From JAUILA01 sp050289805 (GTDB lineage: Bacteria > Bacteroidota > Bacteroidia > Cytophagales > Cyclobacteriaceae): a stretch of 64,000 nt of DNA. A program made the translations under genes and the position numbers. The notes under the pieces were generated by a model. That model did no database searches. It was not told where the DNA came from and saw only the letters and a program-made list of their open reading frames with translations. How positions within the stretch are numbered: the stretch's first letter is position 1; each line of letters starts with the position of its first letter. The DNA lies in the NCBI GenBank assembly GCA_050289805.1, contig JBNKGL010000019.1:19589-83588 (forward strand), given 5' to 3'. Below, one piece after another: positions 1-9,126 of this stretch.

Positions 1-491
1 GCCGGCAATTCATTCCGTAAATAGGCTGCCAGCAGCTCCTTGCCAAGCCAGGCGCCTCCTCCCTCATCCCCCAGAATATATCCGAGTGCCGGAATCCTGG
101 CAGCAATATTCTCCCCATCGTAAAGGCAGGAGTTTGTTCCTGTACCCAGAATGCACGCAATCCCTGCTTTATGACCGCACACACCTCTTGCCACCGCCAG
201 TAAATCATCGTAAACATCGACGCTGGCTGCCGGAAACAGGCTTTGCAAAACACCTCGCAGACGCTCAGATGGATCTCCGGGAATACAACCTGCTCCATAA
301 AAATAGACTGCTCCTACCTGGCTGCCATCAATGGTCAGCTCCGGCAAAAGCTGATCCCTGAGTATTGAAGTCAGATGATCTGAACTCTTGTGAACAGGGT
401 TCAGGCCTTCCGTAAGAAACTGCGAGATGCCATCCTTGTCAATCAGCCGCCAAGCGGTTTTGGAACTGCCACTGTCTGCAATCAATATCAT
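1..491 (-). CDS. BadF/BadG-type N-acetylglucosamine kinase-like protein (partial)
   Basis: The reading frame opens at ATG 489-491 and runs off the left edge without a stop, so only about 163 N-terminal residues are visible. Translating the minus strand gives the ASKHA phosphate-1 loop ADSGSSKTAW near the start, then GAGCIPGD, GTGTNSCLYDG and GDEGGGAWLGKELL. The last three are hallmark motifs of the BadF/BadG/BcrA/BcrD family as seen in N-acetylglucosamine kinases of Bacteroidota. The family phosphorylates amino sugars from cell-wall or chitin recycling in the cytoplasm; the substrate here is inferred from family membership only. The gene stands 56 bases from the next gene, the cytochrome b5-like CDS upstream, and reads in the same direction. 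The truncation is the window edge, not a mutation. Confidence 0.85.
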   Translation of the reverse strand, partial: MILIADSGSSKTAWRLIDKDGISQFLTEGLNPVHKSSDHLTSILRDQLLPELTIDGSQVGAVYFYGAGCIPGDPSERLRGVLQSLFPAASVDVYDDLLAVARGVCGHKAGIACILGTGTNSCLYDGENIAARIPALGYILGDEGGGAWLGKELLAAYLRNELP

Positions 492-547
492 TTCATGAAG
501 TTAGAAAGTTTTTAAGGTAGTTTCAGCGCAATTTGTCAATTCTTCAG

Positions 548-781
548 TTAAATCAACCGGCCTACAACTCTGAACTTATCAAAGACATATTCATCGTGCG
601 GAGCATCAGGAAATTCATCCGTAAGGTCCTGTCCGGCCCAGTGCTCATAGTGCTTTCCATCTTTCCACAATCTTGACTTGGTTACATCATAGATCAGGCC
701 CCTGAAGGCGATCCAGATTTCTTCCCTGTCCTGACCGTTTCTCAGGGCAAGCTGACCTGCAGAGTATTCCGGCAAAGCCAT
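548..781 (-). CDS. Cytochrome b5-like heme/steroid-binding domain protein
   Basis: A 77-residue soluble protein consisting only of a cytochrome b5-like fold. It shows the typical opening (LPEYSAGQLA, then IWIAFRGLIYDVTKS), a His-rich middle (GKHYEHWAGQDLTDEF) and the closing KFRVVGRL. The classical HPGG heme motif is replaced by HYEHWAG, as in the small bacterial group of predicted heme/steroid-binding proteins, so heme binding is plausible but not proven by the residues. The start ATG (779-781) directly abuts the stop codon of the upstream RDD gene with no spacer, so the two are probably co-transcribed and translationally coupled. Its role is unknown; the pairing suggests a membrane-linked redox or binding function. 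Confidence 0.75.
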   Translation of the reverse strand: MALPEYSAGQLALRNGQDREEIWIAFRGLIYDVTKSRLWKDGKHYEHWAGQDLTDEFPDAPHDEYVFDKFRVVGRLI

Positions 782-1489
782 TTATTGCGAATTGAGATAA
801 CTGTAGTCTTTCAAAATGGTATAGAGAAATGTAACGGGAGGCATATCCGATTCAATTTGAAGGTGATCCTTAACCTTCCCGGTAATGGCCAGGATTGGCT
901 GAACATTGCCGGTCTCCTTATAAGCGGAAAGCGCTTGTCGGATAAGCTCGATATCCTGTGACCTGAGGCTGGCAGCTTGTTTGTATACAGGTGTATAATC
1001 CAACTCCATTTGTTCAATAACCTGATGGGACTGGACAGGACGTTGTGCCCGAAGTTTTACCACTGTTGTTCCTGCTGCAATATCTCCCACACGCTGGCCT
1101 TCCTTAGTCACCGCAATGGATAGCATGGCAACCGCGCCAGAAGAAATGGAAATATCTACCAAACGAAGAATCCAGCGCATTACATAATTACCCAGTGTTA
1201 CCGGATTGCCGTCAAGCCTTACGACCTTGAGATTGAATTGTTTTTTCCCAATGGATTGTCCGTCGAGAAAAATCTCACTTAACAGATGGTAAAAAAATGC
1301 AGGCAGGTAAAAAAGTATAAAAAGCCAGTATGTGTTCACCCCAAGGGATCCTAAAAGGAACATGACAATAATGACATATGCTCCGATAATTACGGAATCA
1401 AGCAGGTAGGCTGCTATCCTGTCACCAAGCCCGGCAATAGCATATTGAATTCCAACATTTTGAGTAGTCTGTATTTGAATCGTTTGCAT
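782..1489 (-). CDS. RDD family membrane protein
   Basis: A 235-residue protein starting MQTIQIQTTQNVGIQYAIAG. It has the RDD signature near residue 23 (GDRIAAYLLDSVIIG), two long hydrophobic segments around residues 28-70, then GQSIGKKQFNLKVVRLDG and a third hydrophobic stretch with MRWILRLVDISISSGAVA. These are the conserved positions of the RDD domain. The C-terminal 90 residues are soluble. RDD proteins are polytopic inner-membrane proteins of uncertain function, some proposed as ion transporters. In many bacteria they lie beside SpoIIM, MoxR and DUF58 genes. Here that operon is about 1.4 kb away on the other strand with the dipeptidase gene between, so a shared function is inferred from context. 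Confidence 0.85.
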   Translation of the reverse strand: MQTIQIQTTQNVGIQYAIAGLGDRIAAYLLDSVIIGAYVIIVMFLLGSLGVNTYWLFILFYLPAFFYHLLSEIFLDGQSIGKKQFNLKVVRLDGNPVTLGNYVMRWILRLVDISISSGAVAMLSIAVTKEGQRVGDIAAGTTVVKLRAQRPVQSHQVIEQMELDYTPVYKQAASLRSQDIELIRQALSAYKETGNVQPILAITGKVKDHLQIESDMPPVTFLYTILKDYSYLNSQ

Positions 1490-1665
1490 AAAAAATTAAT
1501 CTTCCTCACCGGGATAAATCACCGAATATATCCGTCAATCACCTTTCTGATAATTTATAATAAGCGCCTAAAATAATAACTTTATTTTGAAAATAAGTTG
1601 AATGTAACCAAGCCGAGGTTTATAATTACCCTTTGGTTTGAAAATATTACCAGAACCCCGTAACC

Positions 1666-2889
1666 ATGAACAAAGCTCTGATTTTATTAATTTTTATATC
1701 TGTACTTGGTTGCCAGGCACCGGATAATTCTGATACGGCTGAGGGCACGCCGCAGTCGGCTGATCTGCTTGAAACCGCTGACAGCCTGGCACATGCCTTC
1801 ATAATCACAGACGGGCATGTTGACCTGCCATACCGGTTGAAGGAAATAAATTTCGACCCGCTTACCGACGCGGAAATTCTCATATCCACCAATGCAGGTG
1901 ATTTCGACTACGAACGTGCAAAAAAAGGAGGACTTGATGCACCGTTCATGTCGATCTATATTCCGGCAGAATACCAGCTCAATGGCATGGCGAAGGAACT
2001 CGCTGATTCGCTTATAGATATGGTGGAAGGTATGACAGAATTATACCCCGATAAATTCGCGCTTGCAGTAACACCTGAAGATGTCCGACGGAATTTTGCG
2101 GAAGGAAAGATATCCCTTCCAATGGGAATGGAAAATGGTGCGCCCATCGGGGACAATCTGTCAAATGTGGAATATTTCAGAAATCGCGGCATTCGATATA
2201 TCACCTTAACCCATTCAAAGAATAATCTTATCTGCGATTCATCCTATGATACCACCCGACTTTGGAATGGACTCTCCCCTTTCGGTGTTGAGGTAGTCAA
2301 GGAAATGAACCGTGTTGGTATCATGGTCGACATTTCGCATGTAAGTGACAGTACATTTTATGATGTGGTCGATTTAACGGATGTACCGATGATCGCGTCT
2401 CATTCTTCCTGCCGTCACTTTACACCCGGGTTCGAACGCAACATGTCGGATGATATGATCCGCAGGCTTGGGGAAGAAGGCGGGGTGATCCAGATCAATT
2501 TTGGCTCTACGTTTCTTGATGAGCATTCTCAAAATGTCGCCGGTGATTTTCGGGATTATATGGAGAGCCACCCTGACCTCAGCGATTCAGCCAGGGATGC
2601 TTACCGGCAAAAGTTCATGACCGATAATAACTTCTGGTCGAATGTTTCCAAAGTGGCTGATCATATCGATCATGTTGTAGAGCTGGCGGGAATCGATCAT
2701 GTTGCTATTGGTTCCGATTATGACGGAGTGGGCGACAGTTTGCCTGAAGGCCTTAAAGATGTATCCATGTTCCCTAACCTGATTGAGGAGCTGTTAAAGA
2801 GGGGATATTCAACGGGCGACATCGAAAAGATTTGCTCAGGAAATGTTTTCAGGGTTTGGCAGGCAGTGGAGGATGCTGCAACGAATTAA
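1666..2889 (+). CDS. Membrane dipeptidase (peptidase M19) lipoprotein
   Basis: A 407-residue zinc dipeptidase of the renal dipeptidase family. The N-terminus has a lipoprotein signal with lipobox LGC (lipidated Cys16), so it should be anchored at the cell envelope. All metal-site motifs are present: DGHVD (His51, Asp53), GMENG (bridging Glu156), VDISHVSD (His225) and ASHSS (His246), plus the C-terminal HVAIGSDYDGVGD segment. It probably cleaves dipeptides taken up or released in the periplasm. It starts at ATG 1666 after a 176-base gap from the divergent RDD gene. The SpoIIM-MoxR-DUF58 operon follows after 18 bases, so the dipeptidase may be its first gene. Length is normal and no key residue is missing. 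Confidence 0.92.
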   Translation: MNKALILLIFISVLGCQAPDNSDTAEGTPQSADLLETADSLAHAFIITDGHVDLPYRLKEINFDPLTDAEILISTNAGDFDYERAKKGGLDAPFMSIYIPAEYQLNGMAKELADSLIDMVEGMTELYPDKFALAVTPEDVRRNFAEGKISLPMGMENGAPIGDNLSNVEYFRNRGIRYITLTHSKNNLICDSSYDTTRLWNGLSPFGVEVVKEMNRVGIMVDISHVSDSTFYDVVDLTDVPMIASHSSCRHFTPGFERNMSDDMIRRLGEEGGVIQINFGSTFLDEHSQNVAGDFRDYMESHPDLSDSARDAYRQKFMTDNNFWSNVSKVADHIDHVVELAGIDHVAIGSDYDGVGDSLPEGLKDVSMFPNLIEELLKRGYSTGDIEKICSGNVFRVWQAVEDAATN

Positions 2890-2907
2890 AAGATAATCCA
2901 GGTCAGA

Positions 2908-3876
2908 ATGAAAGAGGCGGCATTTGTAAAGCAAAATATGCAGCGCTGGAAGGAATTTGAAAATGTAGTTCAGGATGCCAGCCATGCAAATCCAGATCAG
3001 CTGGCTGATCTGTTTATTCAGGTTACGGATGATCTGTCTTTTTCACGTACCCAGTATCCCAACAGTGAGACAACCCAATATCTGAATAACTTAGCCTCAA
3101 AGCTGCACTTAAGTATTTACCGCAGTAAGCAGGAAGATGGCAAGCGCATCGTTTACTTCTGGAAAACAGAACTGCCGCTCCTCATGTATGAGGTACGTAA
3201 ACCCCTCCTCTACTCCTTTCTTATCTTTCTGATTGCCATCGGACTGGGTGTTATTTCCACGCTTAATGATGAAACCTTTGTGAGACTCATCATGGGCGAC
3301 GGTTATGTGAATATGACCCTCAGCAACATTGAAAAAGGAGACCCCCTGGCAGTGTATGCGAATATGAATGAATCAGATATGTTTTTCGCCATTACATTCA
3401 ATAATGTGCGTGTTTCATTTATGGCTTTTGCCGCAGGCCTGGCCACAGCACTCGGGTCCGGCTGGATTCTCTTTCAGAACGGGATCATGGTGGGTACGTT
3501 TTTTACATTCCTGGCTCAGGAAGGGTTTATCATCAATGCATTTCTTGTAATCATGCTGCATGGCACCCTGGAATTATCAGCCATTGTGATCGCTGCCTGT
3601 GCCGGTTTTGTCATGGGTAACAGTTTCATTTTCCCGGGTACCTATACGCGCCTGGAATCGTTTAAAAATGGCGCCAAAAAAGGTCTCAAAATAATCATCG
3701 GACTGATTCCTGTTTTTATTATGGCAGGCTTTATTGAATCTTTCTTTACCCGGTATACGCAAATGCCATGGGTGATCAGCTTATTCACCATTTTACTTTC
3801 GGCTACCTTTATTGTCTATTATTTTGTAATCTATCCAGCCAAAATTTTTAAAAATGCACCAAGAAAAATTGCTTGA
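2908..3876 (+). CDS. Stage II sporulation protein M (SpoIIM/DUF95) family membrane protein
   Basis: A 322-residue protein with a cytoplasmic N-terminal region of about 100 residues (KEAAFVKQNMQRWKEFE) and a C-terminal block of five to six hydrophobic segments. The latter contains FNNVRVSFMAFAAGLA and LHGTLELSAIVIAACAG, the conserved core of the SpoIIM family. Non-sporulating bacteria carry this version next to RDD, MoxR and DUF58 genes, which is the context here, so the name does not imply sporulation. The downstream gene overlaps its 3' end by 23 bases in another frame, indicating translational coupling. Molecular function is unknown; a membrane component of the MoxR-linked system is the best inference. 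Confidence 0.85.
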   Translation: MKEAAFVKQNMQRWKEFENVVQDASHANPDQLADLFIQVTDDLSFSRTQYPNSETTQYLNNLASKLHLSIYRSKQEDGKRIVYFWKTELPLLMYEVRKPLLYSFLIFLIAIGLGVISTLNDETFVRLIMGDGYVNMTLSNIEKGDPLAVYANMNESDMFFAITFNNVRVSFMAFAAGLATALGSGWILFQNGIMVGTFFTFLAQEGFIINAFLVIMLHGTLELSAIVIAACAGFVMGNSFIFPGTYTRLESFKNGAKKGLKIIIGLIPVFIMAGFIESFFTRYTQMPWVISLFTILLSATFIVYYFVIYPAKIFKNAPRKIA

Positions 3877-4831
3877 ACTCCATAGGAAGAGGGATTTTAG
3901 CGCAAAGCTCAGCGCCTCTGTCGACTTCATCCGGCTGAATGCCAAGCCATTCATAAAGGCACTCGCCTTTATTTCAGGCCCTTTTATTATCCTTGGGGCA
4001 ATCCTGATGGCAGACGGGTATAGCCGCCTGCTTAATCTTTCGGCACTTACCGATCCGGGAACAGCACCATCGGCATTGCAAGACATGTTTGGATTAGGAA
4101 TCCCCATGATTTCAGGGGCTCTTTTCATGTTCTTCGCAGGAACCCTGCTGATTGCAACCGTCTACGAATATGTTATTCTCTATGATGAGAAAGGAAGCAC
4201 GGATATCAGTGTTTCTGAGGTTTGGCAGCGGGTAAAAACATTTATGTGGACCGTCCTTGCCAGCCTGGTCATATGGACTATTGCTTTTTTTATCATCTAC
4301 CTGGCCGGCATATTCCTCGTCATTTCATTCGTAGAAATCAATGGATTCTTCGGCGTTATGACCGGGATAGGATTAGGGGTGGTAACTCTCTATTTAAGTG
4401 TGGCCTTTTCACTTGTATTCATCATACAGGCCTATGAGAAAAAAGATGTTTTCACGGCCTACGGCAGAGCCATGAAATTGATCAGGGGAAAATGGTGGAG
4501 CACATTCGGGCTCATTTTCGTTGCCTTTCTGATTCAGTCTTTCGTATCCTATATTTTCATGATCCCATGGTATGTAACCTTCTTTGCCGGAACCATGCAC
4601 GCGGTGGAAGAAACAGGATTATCTGAACCATCACTCCTGTTTCAGATTGCAAATTATGCTACGCTCAGCCTTGCGTTTCTGGGAAGTAACCTGTTGAATG
4701 CATTTCCCCTGCTCGCACTCGGTTTTCAATATTTTAATTTGGTGGAACTGAAGGAGGCACGGGGACTCATGAATAAAATCGAGACCTTCGGGCAGGAGAA
4801 TACCTCTGATGAAGATGAAGAACATTTTTAG
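3854..4831 (+). CDS. Polytopic membrane protein of the MoxR-DUF58 operon, function unknown
   Basis: A 325-residue protein that I do not assign to a named family. After a basic N-terminus (HQEKLLELHRKRDFSAKL) it has about six hydrophobic segments. A conserved-looking EYVILYDEKGSTDISVSEVW lies after the second, and an acidic tail (QENTSDEDEEHF) ends the protein. It overlaps the SpoIIM gene by 23 bases and the DUF4129 gene by 23 bases, so it is embedded in a coupled operon and very probably works with its neighbours at the inner membrane. The layout (short amphipathic head, alternating pairs of membrane helices) resembles bacterial membrane proteins found beside DUF4129 genes. Confidence 0.8.
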   Translation: MHQEKLLELHRKRDFSAKLSASVDFIRLNAKPFIKALAFISGPFIILGAILMADGYSRLLNLSALTDPGTAPSALQDMFGLGIPMISGALFMFFAGTLLIATVYEYVILYDEKGSTDISVSEVWQRVKTFMWTVLASLVIWTIAFFIIYLAGIFLVISFVEINGFFGVMTGIGLGVVTLYLSVAFSLVFIIQAYEKKDVFTAYGRAMKLIRGKWWSTFGLIFVAFLIQSFVSYIFMIPWYVTFFAGTMHAVEETGLSEPSLLFQIANYATLSLAFLGSNLLNAFPLLALGFQYFNLVELKEARGLMNKIETFGQENTSDEDEEHF

Positions 4832-5534
4832 AATCATTCATTTATGGCTTTTATTGCTGCTTCCGGTATTGCTTCCGGCACAGGAGGTTGATTCCCTGGT
4901 TTTAATTGACGAATCCGCTGTTGAGGTTCGCAGGATTGATTCCGAAAAAATTAATGAATTTCAATCGGATAGTGATTTCGATTATGCGAGAGGAGTAGTC
5001 CCTGGCAAAAATCTCTGGGAAATGTTCAAGGAGGCGGTCGTTAAGTTCATCCAAAAATTATTCAGTTTCCAGGTCGGCCGCGTAAACATTGTAAATATTC
5101 TCCTTTACACCATTTGTATCCTGGCAGCCTCCTATGCCATATACAAGCTCATCCAAATGCAATCGCAAAAGGTTTTTGTGTCTGAAAAGGAAAAATCACT
5201 GGACTACAGCGTTCACGAAGAAAATATCCATGTCCTTGATTTTGAACCGTTGATTGCCGAAGCAACGCAGCAAGGACAGTACCGTCGCGCAATTCGCCTG
5301 ATTTATCTTCATGCACTTAAAAAACTGTCGGATGCGAGAAAGATCGACTGGCAGCCGGGTAAAACAAACCATGATTACATGGCGGAACTTTCCGATACGA
5401 GTCTCAAGACGGGGTTTGGCGATTTAAGCTACTTTTTTGATTACGCCTGGTACGGTGAGTTTGACGTTGAGGAAAAGCATTTACTTCGTGTGCGCGAAAC
5501 GTTTGATAACTGGGCAAAATCAATTCAGCCATGA
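4809..5534 (+). CDS. DUF4129 domain-containing membrane protein
   Basis: A 241-residue protein with a signal or anchor segment at residues 6-24 (IIHLWLLLLLPVLLPAQ), a periplasmic linker, and a transmembrane helix near residues 95-115 (VNIVNILLYTICILAASYAIY). The C-terminal cytoplasmic DUF4129 region (about 140-240) contains QGQYRRAIRLIYLHALKKL and YDWAWYGEF-like residues (FFDYAWYGEFDVE). DUF4129 proteins are routinely encoded between SpoIIM-type and DUF4350/MoxR genes. The start at ATG 4809 overlaps the previous gene; a second ATG six bases downstream is an equally possible start. Its stop codon overlaps the next start by four bases (ATGA). Confidence 0.8.
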   Translation: MKMKNIFRIIHLWLLLLLPVLLPAQEVDSLVLIDESAVEVRRIDSEKINEFQSDSDFDYARGVVPGKNLWEMFKEAVVKFIQKLFSFQVGRVNIVNILLYTICILAASYAIYKLIQMQSQKVFVSEKEKSLDYSVHEENIHVLDFEPLIAEATQQGQYRRAIRLIYLHALKKLSDARKIDWQPGKTNHDYMAELSDTSLKTGFGDLSYFFDYAWYGEFDVEEKHLLRVRETFDNWAKSIQP

Positions 5535-6712
5535 GGGGTGAACGAAAATACATGATTGTTCTCCTGATTGCATTTACCCTGTATGTGATCATCCAGATTA
5601 TAAATCCCAGTCCGATCAACTGGACCATTTCATTGGCACATGAGGATAAAAATCCTTTTGGTGCATACATACTTGACCAGGTGCTGACCGATATTTTTCC
5701 GGATGGAAGCGTCGATCGATCCTACATCACGATGTTTGAGCAGGAAGACACCCTGCGGTCGAATCAACTTATTTTATGTACAGGTTATTATCCGGATGAA
5801 GAAGATCTGAACGTAATGCTTGAACATGTATACGGGGGTGGAAATGTTTTGATCAGCGCCCATGACTTCTCACCATTGCTCGAGGATACCCTGAATTTCA
5901 CGGTTAATGATTACATTTTTGATGCAGACTTCGTGAAGAATCTTGAAAACAGGGACTCCTCATACCTGCGGTTTACGAATCCGGTTCTGAATGATGGAAA
6001 AACCTTTGCCTACCAGCGAAACAATGCATACCGAAGATTTATGGAGATCGATACGGCGTCAATGTATGTCGTCGCGGAAAATGATCTCGGACAGCCCGTC
6101 ACAATCCGTGTTCCTCATGGAAAGGGAAACCTTTTCCTGAATACGACTCCGCTGGCATTTACGAACCTCTATTTACTTCATGACGAAAACAGGGAATTTG
6201 CCTCATCTACGCTTTCAATGCTTCCAGACAGACCGCTCCACTGGGCTGAATATTATATGCAGGGACGGAGGGAAAGTGCCACGCCGCTCCGTTATATTCT
6301 CAGACAGCCTGAACTTGCGTGGGGATATTATATCCTGTTGGCAGTACTTATCATTTACATGATAATTGAATCGAAACGTAAGCAGCGGGCGATTCCCGTG
6401 ATCAAACCGCTTCGCAATACATCTGTTGATTTCGTCAACACGATCAGCAGTTTATATTACAAACGTAAAAATCATCGCAGCATCGCAGATAAACGCATCA
6501 GCTATTTCCTTGATCAGCTGCGATCAAAATATTATTTACCCCAACACCTTGAAGGAAAACCTCTTTACGAAAAGATCGCTTCAAAATCCGGCCATACCAT
6601 CGGTGAGGTAGAGAGCCTGATGCTGGCCATTATGGATATCAAGATGAAAAGGGAAATTACAGAACAGGAGTTAAAAAATATTAACAGGTATATCGAAGAA
6701 TTCAAAATATAG
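5531..6712 (+). CDS. DUF4350 domain-containing protein
   Basis: A 393-residue protein with an N-terminal membrane helix (MIVLLIAFTLYVIIQIINPS). An extracytoplasmic DUF4350 region follows (LAHEDKNPFGAYILDQVL near residue 35, then a GYYPDEEDL / GGNVLISAHDFSP segment). A second membrane helix lies around residue 265 (WGYYILLAVLIIYMIIESKRK), and a basic cytoplasmic C-terminus of about 110 residues closes the protein. The DUF4350 fold resembles glutamine-amidotransferase-like domains but no catalytic triad is evident, so a binding role is more likely than catalysis. It starts four bases inside the DUF4129 gene and ends five bases before the MoxR gene. This fits a MoxR-associated membrane complex. 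Confidence 0.82.
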   Translation: MRGERKYMIVLLIAFTLYVIIQIINPSPINWTISLAHEDKNPFGAYILDQVLTDIFPDGSVDRSYITMFEQEDTLRSNQLILCTGYYPDEEDLNVMLEHVYGGGNVLISAHDFSPLLEDTLNFTVNDYIFDADFVKNLENRDSSYLRFTNPVLNDGKTFAYQRNNAYRRFMEIDTASMYVVAENDLGQPVTIRVPHGKGNLFLNTTPLAFTNLYLLHDENREFASSTLSMLPDRPLHWAEYYMQGRRESATPLRYILRQPELAWGYYILLAVLIIYMIIESKRKQRAIPVIKPLRNTSVDFVNTISSLYYKRKNHRSIADKRISYFLDQLRSKYYLPQHLEGKPLYEKIASKSGHTIGEVESLMLAIMDIKMKREITEQELKNINRYIEEFKI

Positions 6713-6717
6713 GAGAA

Positions 6718-7698
6718 ATGGAAAATAACGAGATGTTTGAAAACCGCATCGATCTTTCGAAACTAAAGGAGAGCGTGGATGCCATCAAGACCGAGATCGG
6801 AAAGGTTATCGTCGGCCAGCACAAAATGATTGACCTGTTTCTTGTAGCGTTGCTCGCCGATGGCCACGTTTTGATTGAGGGAGTTCCGGGTGTGGCAAAA
6901 ACACTTTCAGCTAAATTGCTGGCACGCATTATAAAGGCCGATTTCTCCCGCATTCAATTCACTCCGGACCTTATGCCTTCCGACGTGCTGGGAACTTCTG
7001 TTTTTAGCCTGAAGGACAATTCATTTGAATTCAAACAAGGCCCGATCTTTTCCAATCTCATTCTGATTGATGAAATAAACCGTGCACCTGCCAAAACCCA
7101 GGCGGCATTGTTCGAGGTAATGGAAGAACGACAGGTGACCATGGATGGTAAAACCTATCCGATGGAATTTCCCTATTTCGTAATGGCGACCCAAAATCCG
7201 ATAGAACAGGAAGGAACCTATCGACTGCCGGAAGCCCAGCTGGACCGGTTCCTGTTTAAAATCGGAATTGAATACCCGTCACAGGAAGAGGAAATACTAA
7301 TCCTTGAGGGCCACCAGCAGAGAAAGGATACTCTGCCTGTAGATAGCATACATCCCATTCTGTCACCTGACGAACTGAAGGAATACAGGGATGCCATCTA
7401 TAATATTCATGTGGAGCATGACATGCTCAATTATATTGCCCGGCTCGTTCATGAAACACGTAACAATCCCGATATTTACCTGGGTGCCTCACCACGGGCT
7501 TCCATTGCCATGCTGCGAACAGCAAAGGCATTCGCCGCTATACAGGGCCGGGACTTTATTACACCGGAAGATATCAAGGAAATGGCGCAGCCTATACTGC
7601 GGCACAGAATTCTCCTGAGTCCGGAAAAGGAAATGGAAGGTTTTGATGCAGATGATATCATATTACAGGTAATCGATAAAATAGAAGTTCCACGATGA
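6718..7698 (+). CDS. MoxR family AAA+ ATPase
   Basis: A 326-residue AAA+ ATPase with Walker A GVPGVAKT (residues 55-62), Walker B LILIDE (114-119) and sensor region ATQNPIEQEGTYRLPEAQLD. The MoxR lid motif ASPRASIAMLRTAKA lies near 260. MoxR ATPases act as chaperone-like or metal-insertion factors together with von Willebrand A-type partners; the adjacent DUF58 protein is the expected partner. The next gene starts within the last four bases of this one (ATGA at 7695-7698). Length and motifs are complete. The client is not known; the surrounding membrane genes suggest an envelope assembly or maturation role. Confidence 0.95.
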   Translation: MENNEMFENRIDLSKLKESVDAIKTEIGKVIVGQHKMIDLFLVALLADGHVLIEGVPGVAKTLSAKLLARIIKADFSRIQFTPDLMPSDVLGTSVFSLKDNSFEFKQGPIFSNLILIDEINRAPAKTQAALFEVMEERQVTMDGKTYPMEFPYFVMATQNPIEQEGTYRLPEAQLDRFLFKIGIEYPSQEEEILILEGHQQRKDTLPVDSIHPILSPDELKEYRDAIYNIHVEHDMLNYIARLVHETRNNPDIYLGASPRASIAMLRTAKAFAAIQGRDFITPEDIKEMAQPILRHRILLSPEKEMEGFDADDIILQVIDKIEVPR

Positions 7699-9023
7699 AA
7701 ATCGGGTCCCTTTTTGTAAGAAAAAGATTTTTCCAGATCACTGGTCTGCTGGTGCTCATATTTCTTCTTTCCTATTTTTTAGGAATAAGTATTTGGGTGC
7801 CCAAGGCATTGTTTTTCATATTCTCTGCGTTGTTGATCGGCGATATGTTGCTTCTTTTTCTTCCGAAAAAACCTGTATTGGCACGACGGTTTACACCCGA
7901 AAAACTTTCGAACGGGGATGAGAATCCCATCCGCCTTTATGTCGAAAACTTTTACGCCTTTCAGGTGGATGTCGCAATTATCGACGAAGTTCCTTTTCAG
8001 TTTCAACGACGGGATATTTCCTTCGAAACGCAATTGAATTCACGTGAAAGTAAAATTATTGAGTATCACCTTCGCCCGGTGAAGCGCGGTGAATATGAAT
8101 TTGGCCGCATCAATGTTTTTTCATCTTCCCGGATCGGCCTGCTGCAGAGAAAATCTGTTTTTGACGCCTCGATGGTTCTCCCTGTATACCCCTCCTATCT
8201 GCAACTGCGCAAATACGAGATCATGGCGTTTACCCACAGGCTTGTGGATTTGGGAGTTAAAAAAATCAGAAGAATCGGACATAACATGGAATTCGAACAG
8301 ATCCGTGATTATGTTACCGGCGATGACATCCGCACCATCAACTGGAAGGCGACAGCCCGCCGCGGGGAGCTGATGGTCAACAATTACCAGGATGAAAAAT
8401 CACAGCAGGTCTACAGCCTTATCGATAAAGGTCGGACGATGCAAATGCCCTTTGAAGGGATGAGCCTGCTGGATTACGCCATCAACGCAAGCCTTGTGAT
8501 CTCGAACATTGCCATCAATAAAGATGATATGGCCGGTCTGATCACCTTTCAGCATCGGGTAAATACGGTTCTACCCGCGAGTAAACGCAACAAGCAGATG
8601 CAGTTAATCCTGGAAACGCTTTACAATCAGAAAACCGCGTATAAGGAATCAGATTTTTCAGCATTGTATGCCCGGGTACGCCGGGATATAACACGCAGGA
8701 GCCTTTTGCTGTTGTTTACAAATTTTGAAAGCCTGAGTGGAATGCGCCGACAACTACCCTTCCTAAGGCAAATGGCGAAGAGCCACCTGGTGGTCACCAT
8801 TTTCTTTGAAAATACCGAGATGCGGTCGCTGCTTGACAACAGGGCAAAGAAAACAAAGGACATCTATAATAAGGCCATCGCAGAAAAACTGGCACTCGAA
8901 AAGAAACTCATCGTGCGCGAACTTCAATCCTTCGGCATCCACGCCATTTTAACTGCTCCGCAAACCCTTACAGTAAACACCATTAATAAGTATCTGGAAC
9001 TAAAAGCCAGGGGCCTTATCTGA
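7695..9023 (+). CDS. DUF58 domain-containing protein (MoxR partner)
   Basis: A 442-residue protein with two adjacent membrane helices at residues 12-58, a beta-rich region, and the DUF58 signature around 195-235. The signature reads RRIGHNMEFEQIRDYVTGDD, then IRTINWKATARRGELMV. It is followed by a von Willebrand A-like part with YSLIDKGRTM, where a MIDAS-type DxGxS would be expected; here it is degenerate. DUF58 proteins pair with MoxR ATPases in a great many bacteria. The gene is translationally coupled to moxR through an ATGA overlap and closes the operon; a 103-base gap precedes carB. Biochemical function is unknown. Confidence 0.9.
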   Translation: MKIGSLFVRKRFFQITGLLVLIFLLSYFLGISIWVPKALFFIFSALLIGDMLLLFLPKKPVLARRFTPEKLSNGDENPIRLYVENFYAFQVDVAIIDEVPFQFQRRDISFETQLNSRESKIIEYHLRPVKRGEYEFGRINVFSSSRIGLLQRKSVFDASMVLPVYPSYLQLRKYEIMAFTHRLVDLGVKKIRRIGHNMEFEQIRDYVTGDDIRTINWKATARRGELMVNNYQDEKSQQVYSLIDKGRTMQMPFEGMSLLDYAINASLVISNIAINKDDMAGLITFQHRVNTVLPASKRNKQMQLILETLYNQKTAYKESDFSALYARVRRDITRRSLLLLFTNFESLSGMRRQLPFLRQMAKSHLVVTIFFENTEMRSLLDNRAKKTKDIYNKAIAEKLALEKKLIVRELQSFGIHAILTAPQTLTVNTINKYLELKARGLI

Positions 9024-9072
9024 TTGTATCGAATAAGGTTGAATTCACATTTTTATTATAGGCATTTTCACA

Positions 9073-9080
9073 TAACTTTG
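9073..9080 (+). promoter_or_regulatory. carB: Bacteroidota-type -7 promoter box upstream of carB
   Basis: TAACTTTG matches the Bacteroidota -7 consensus TAnnTTTG exactly and lies 47 bases before the carB start, in the 103-base gap after the DUF58 gene. No convincing -33 TTG lies at the usual distance. The box implies that carB has its own promoter. Confidence 0.4.
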
Positions 9081-9126
9081 TGGCAATTTGTTCAGGCCCT
9101 AATCTATCCATATTTAACCACTACAA

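Noticed and set aside
2908..3876. Evidence for sporulation from the SpoIIM homologue
   Set aside because: SpoIIM-type proteins occur widely in non-sporulating bacteria beside MoxR and DUF58 genes, as here.
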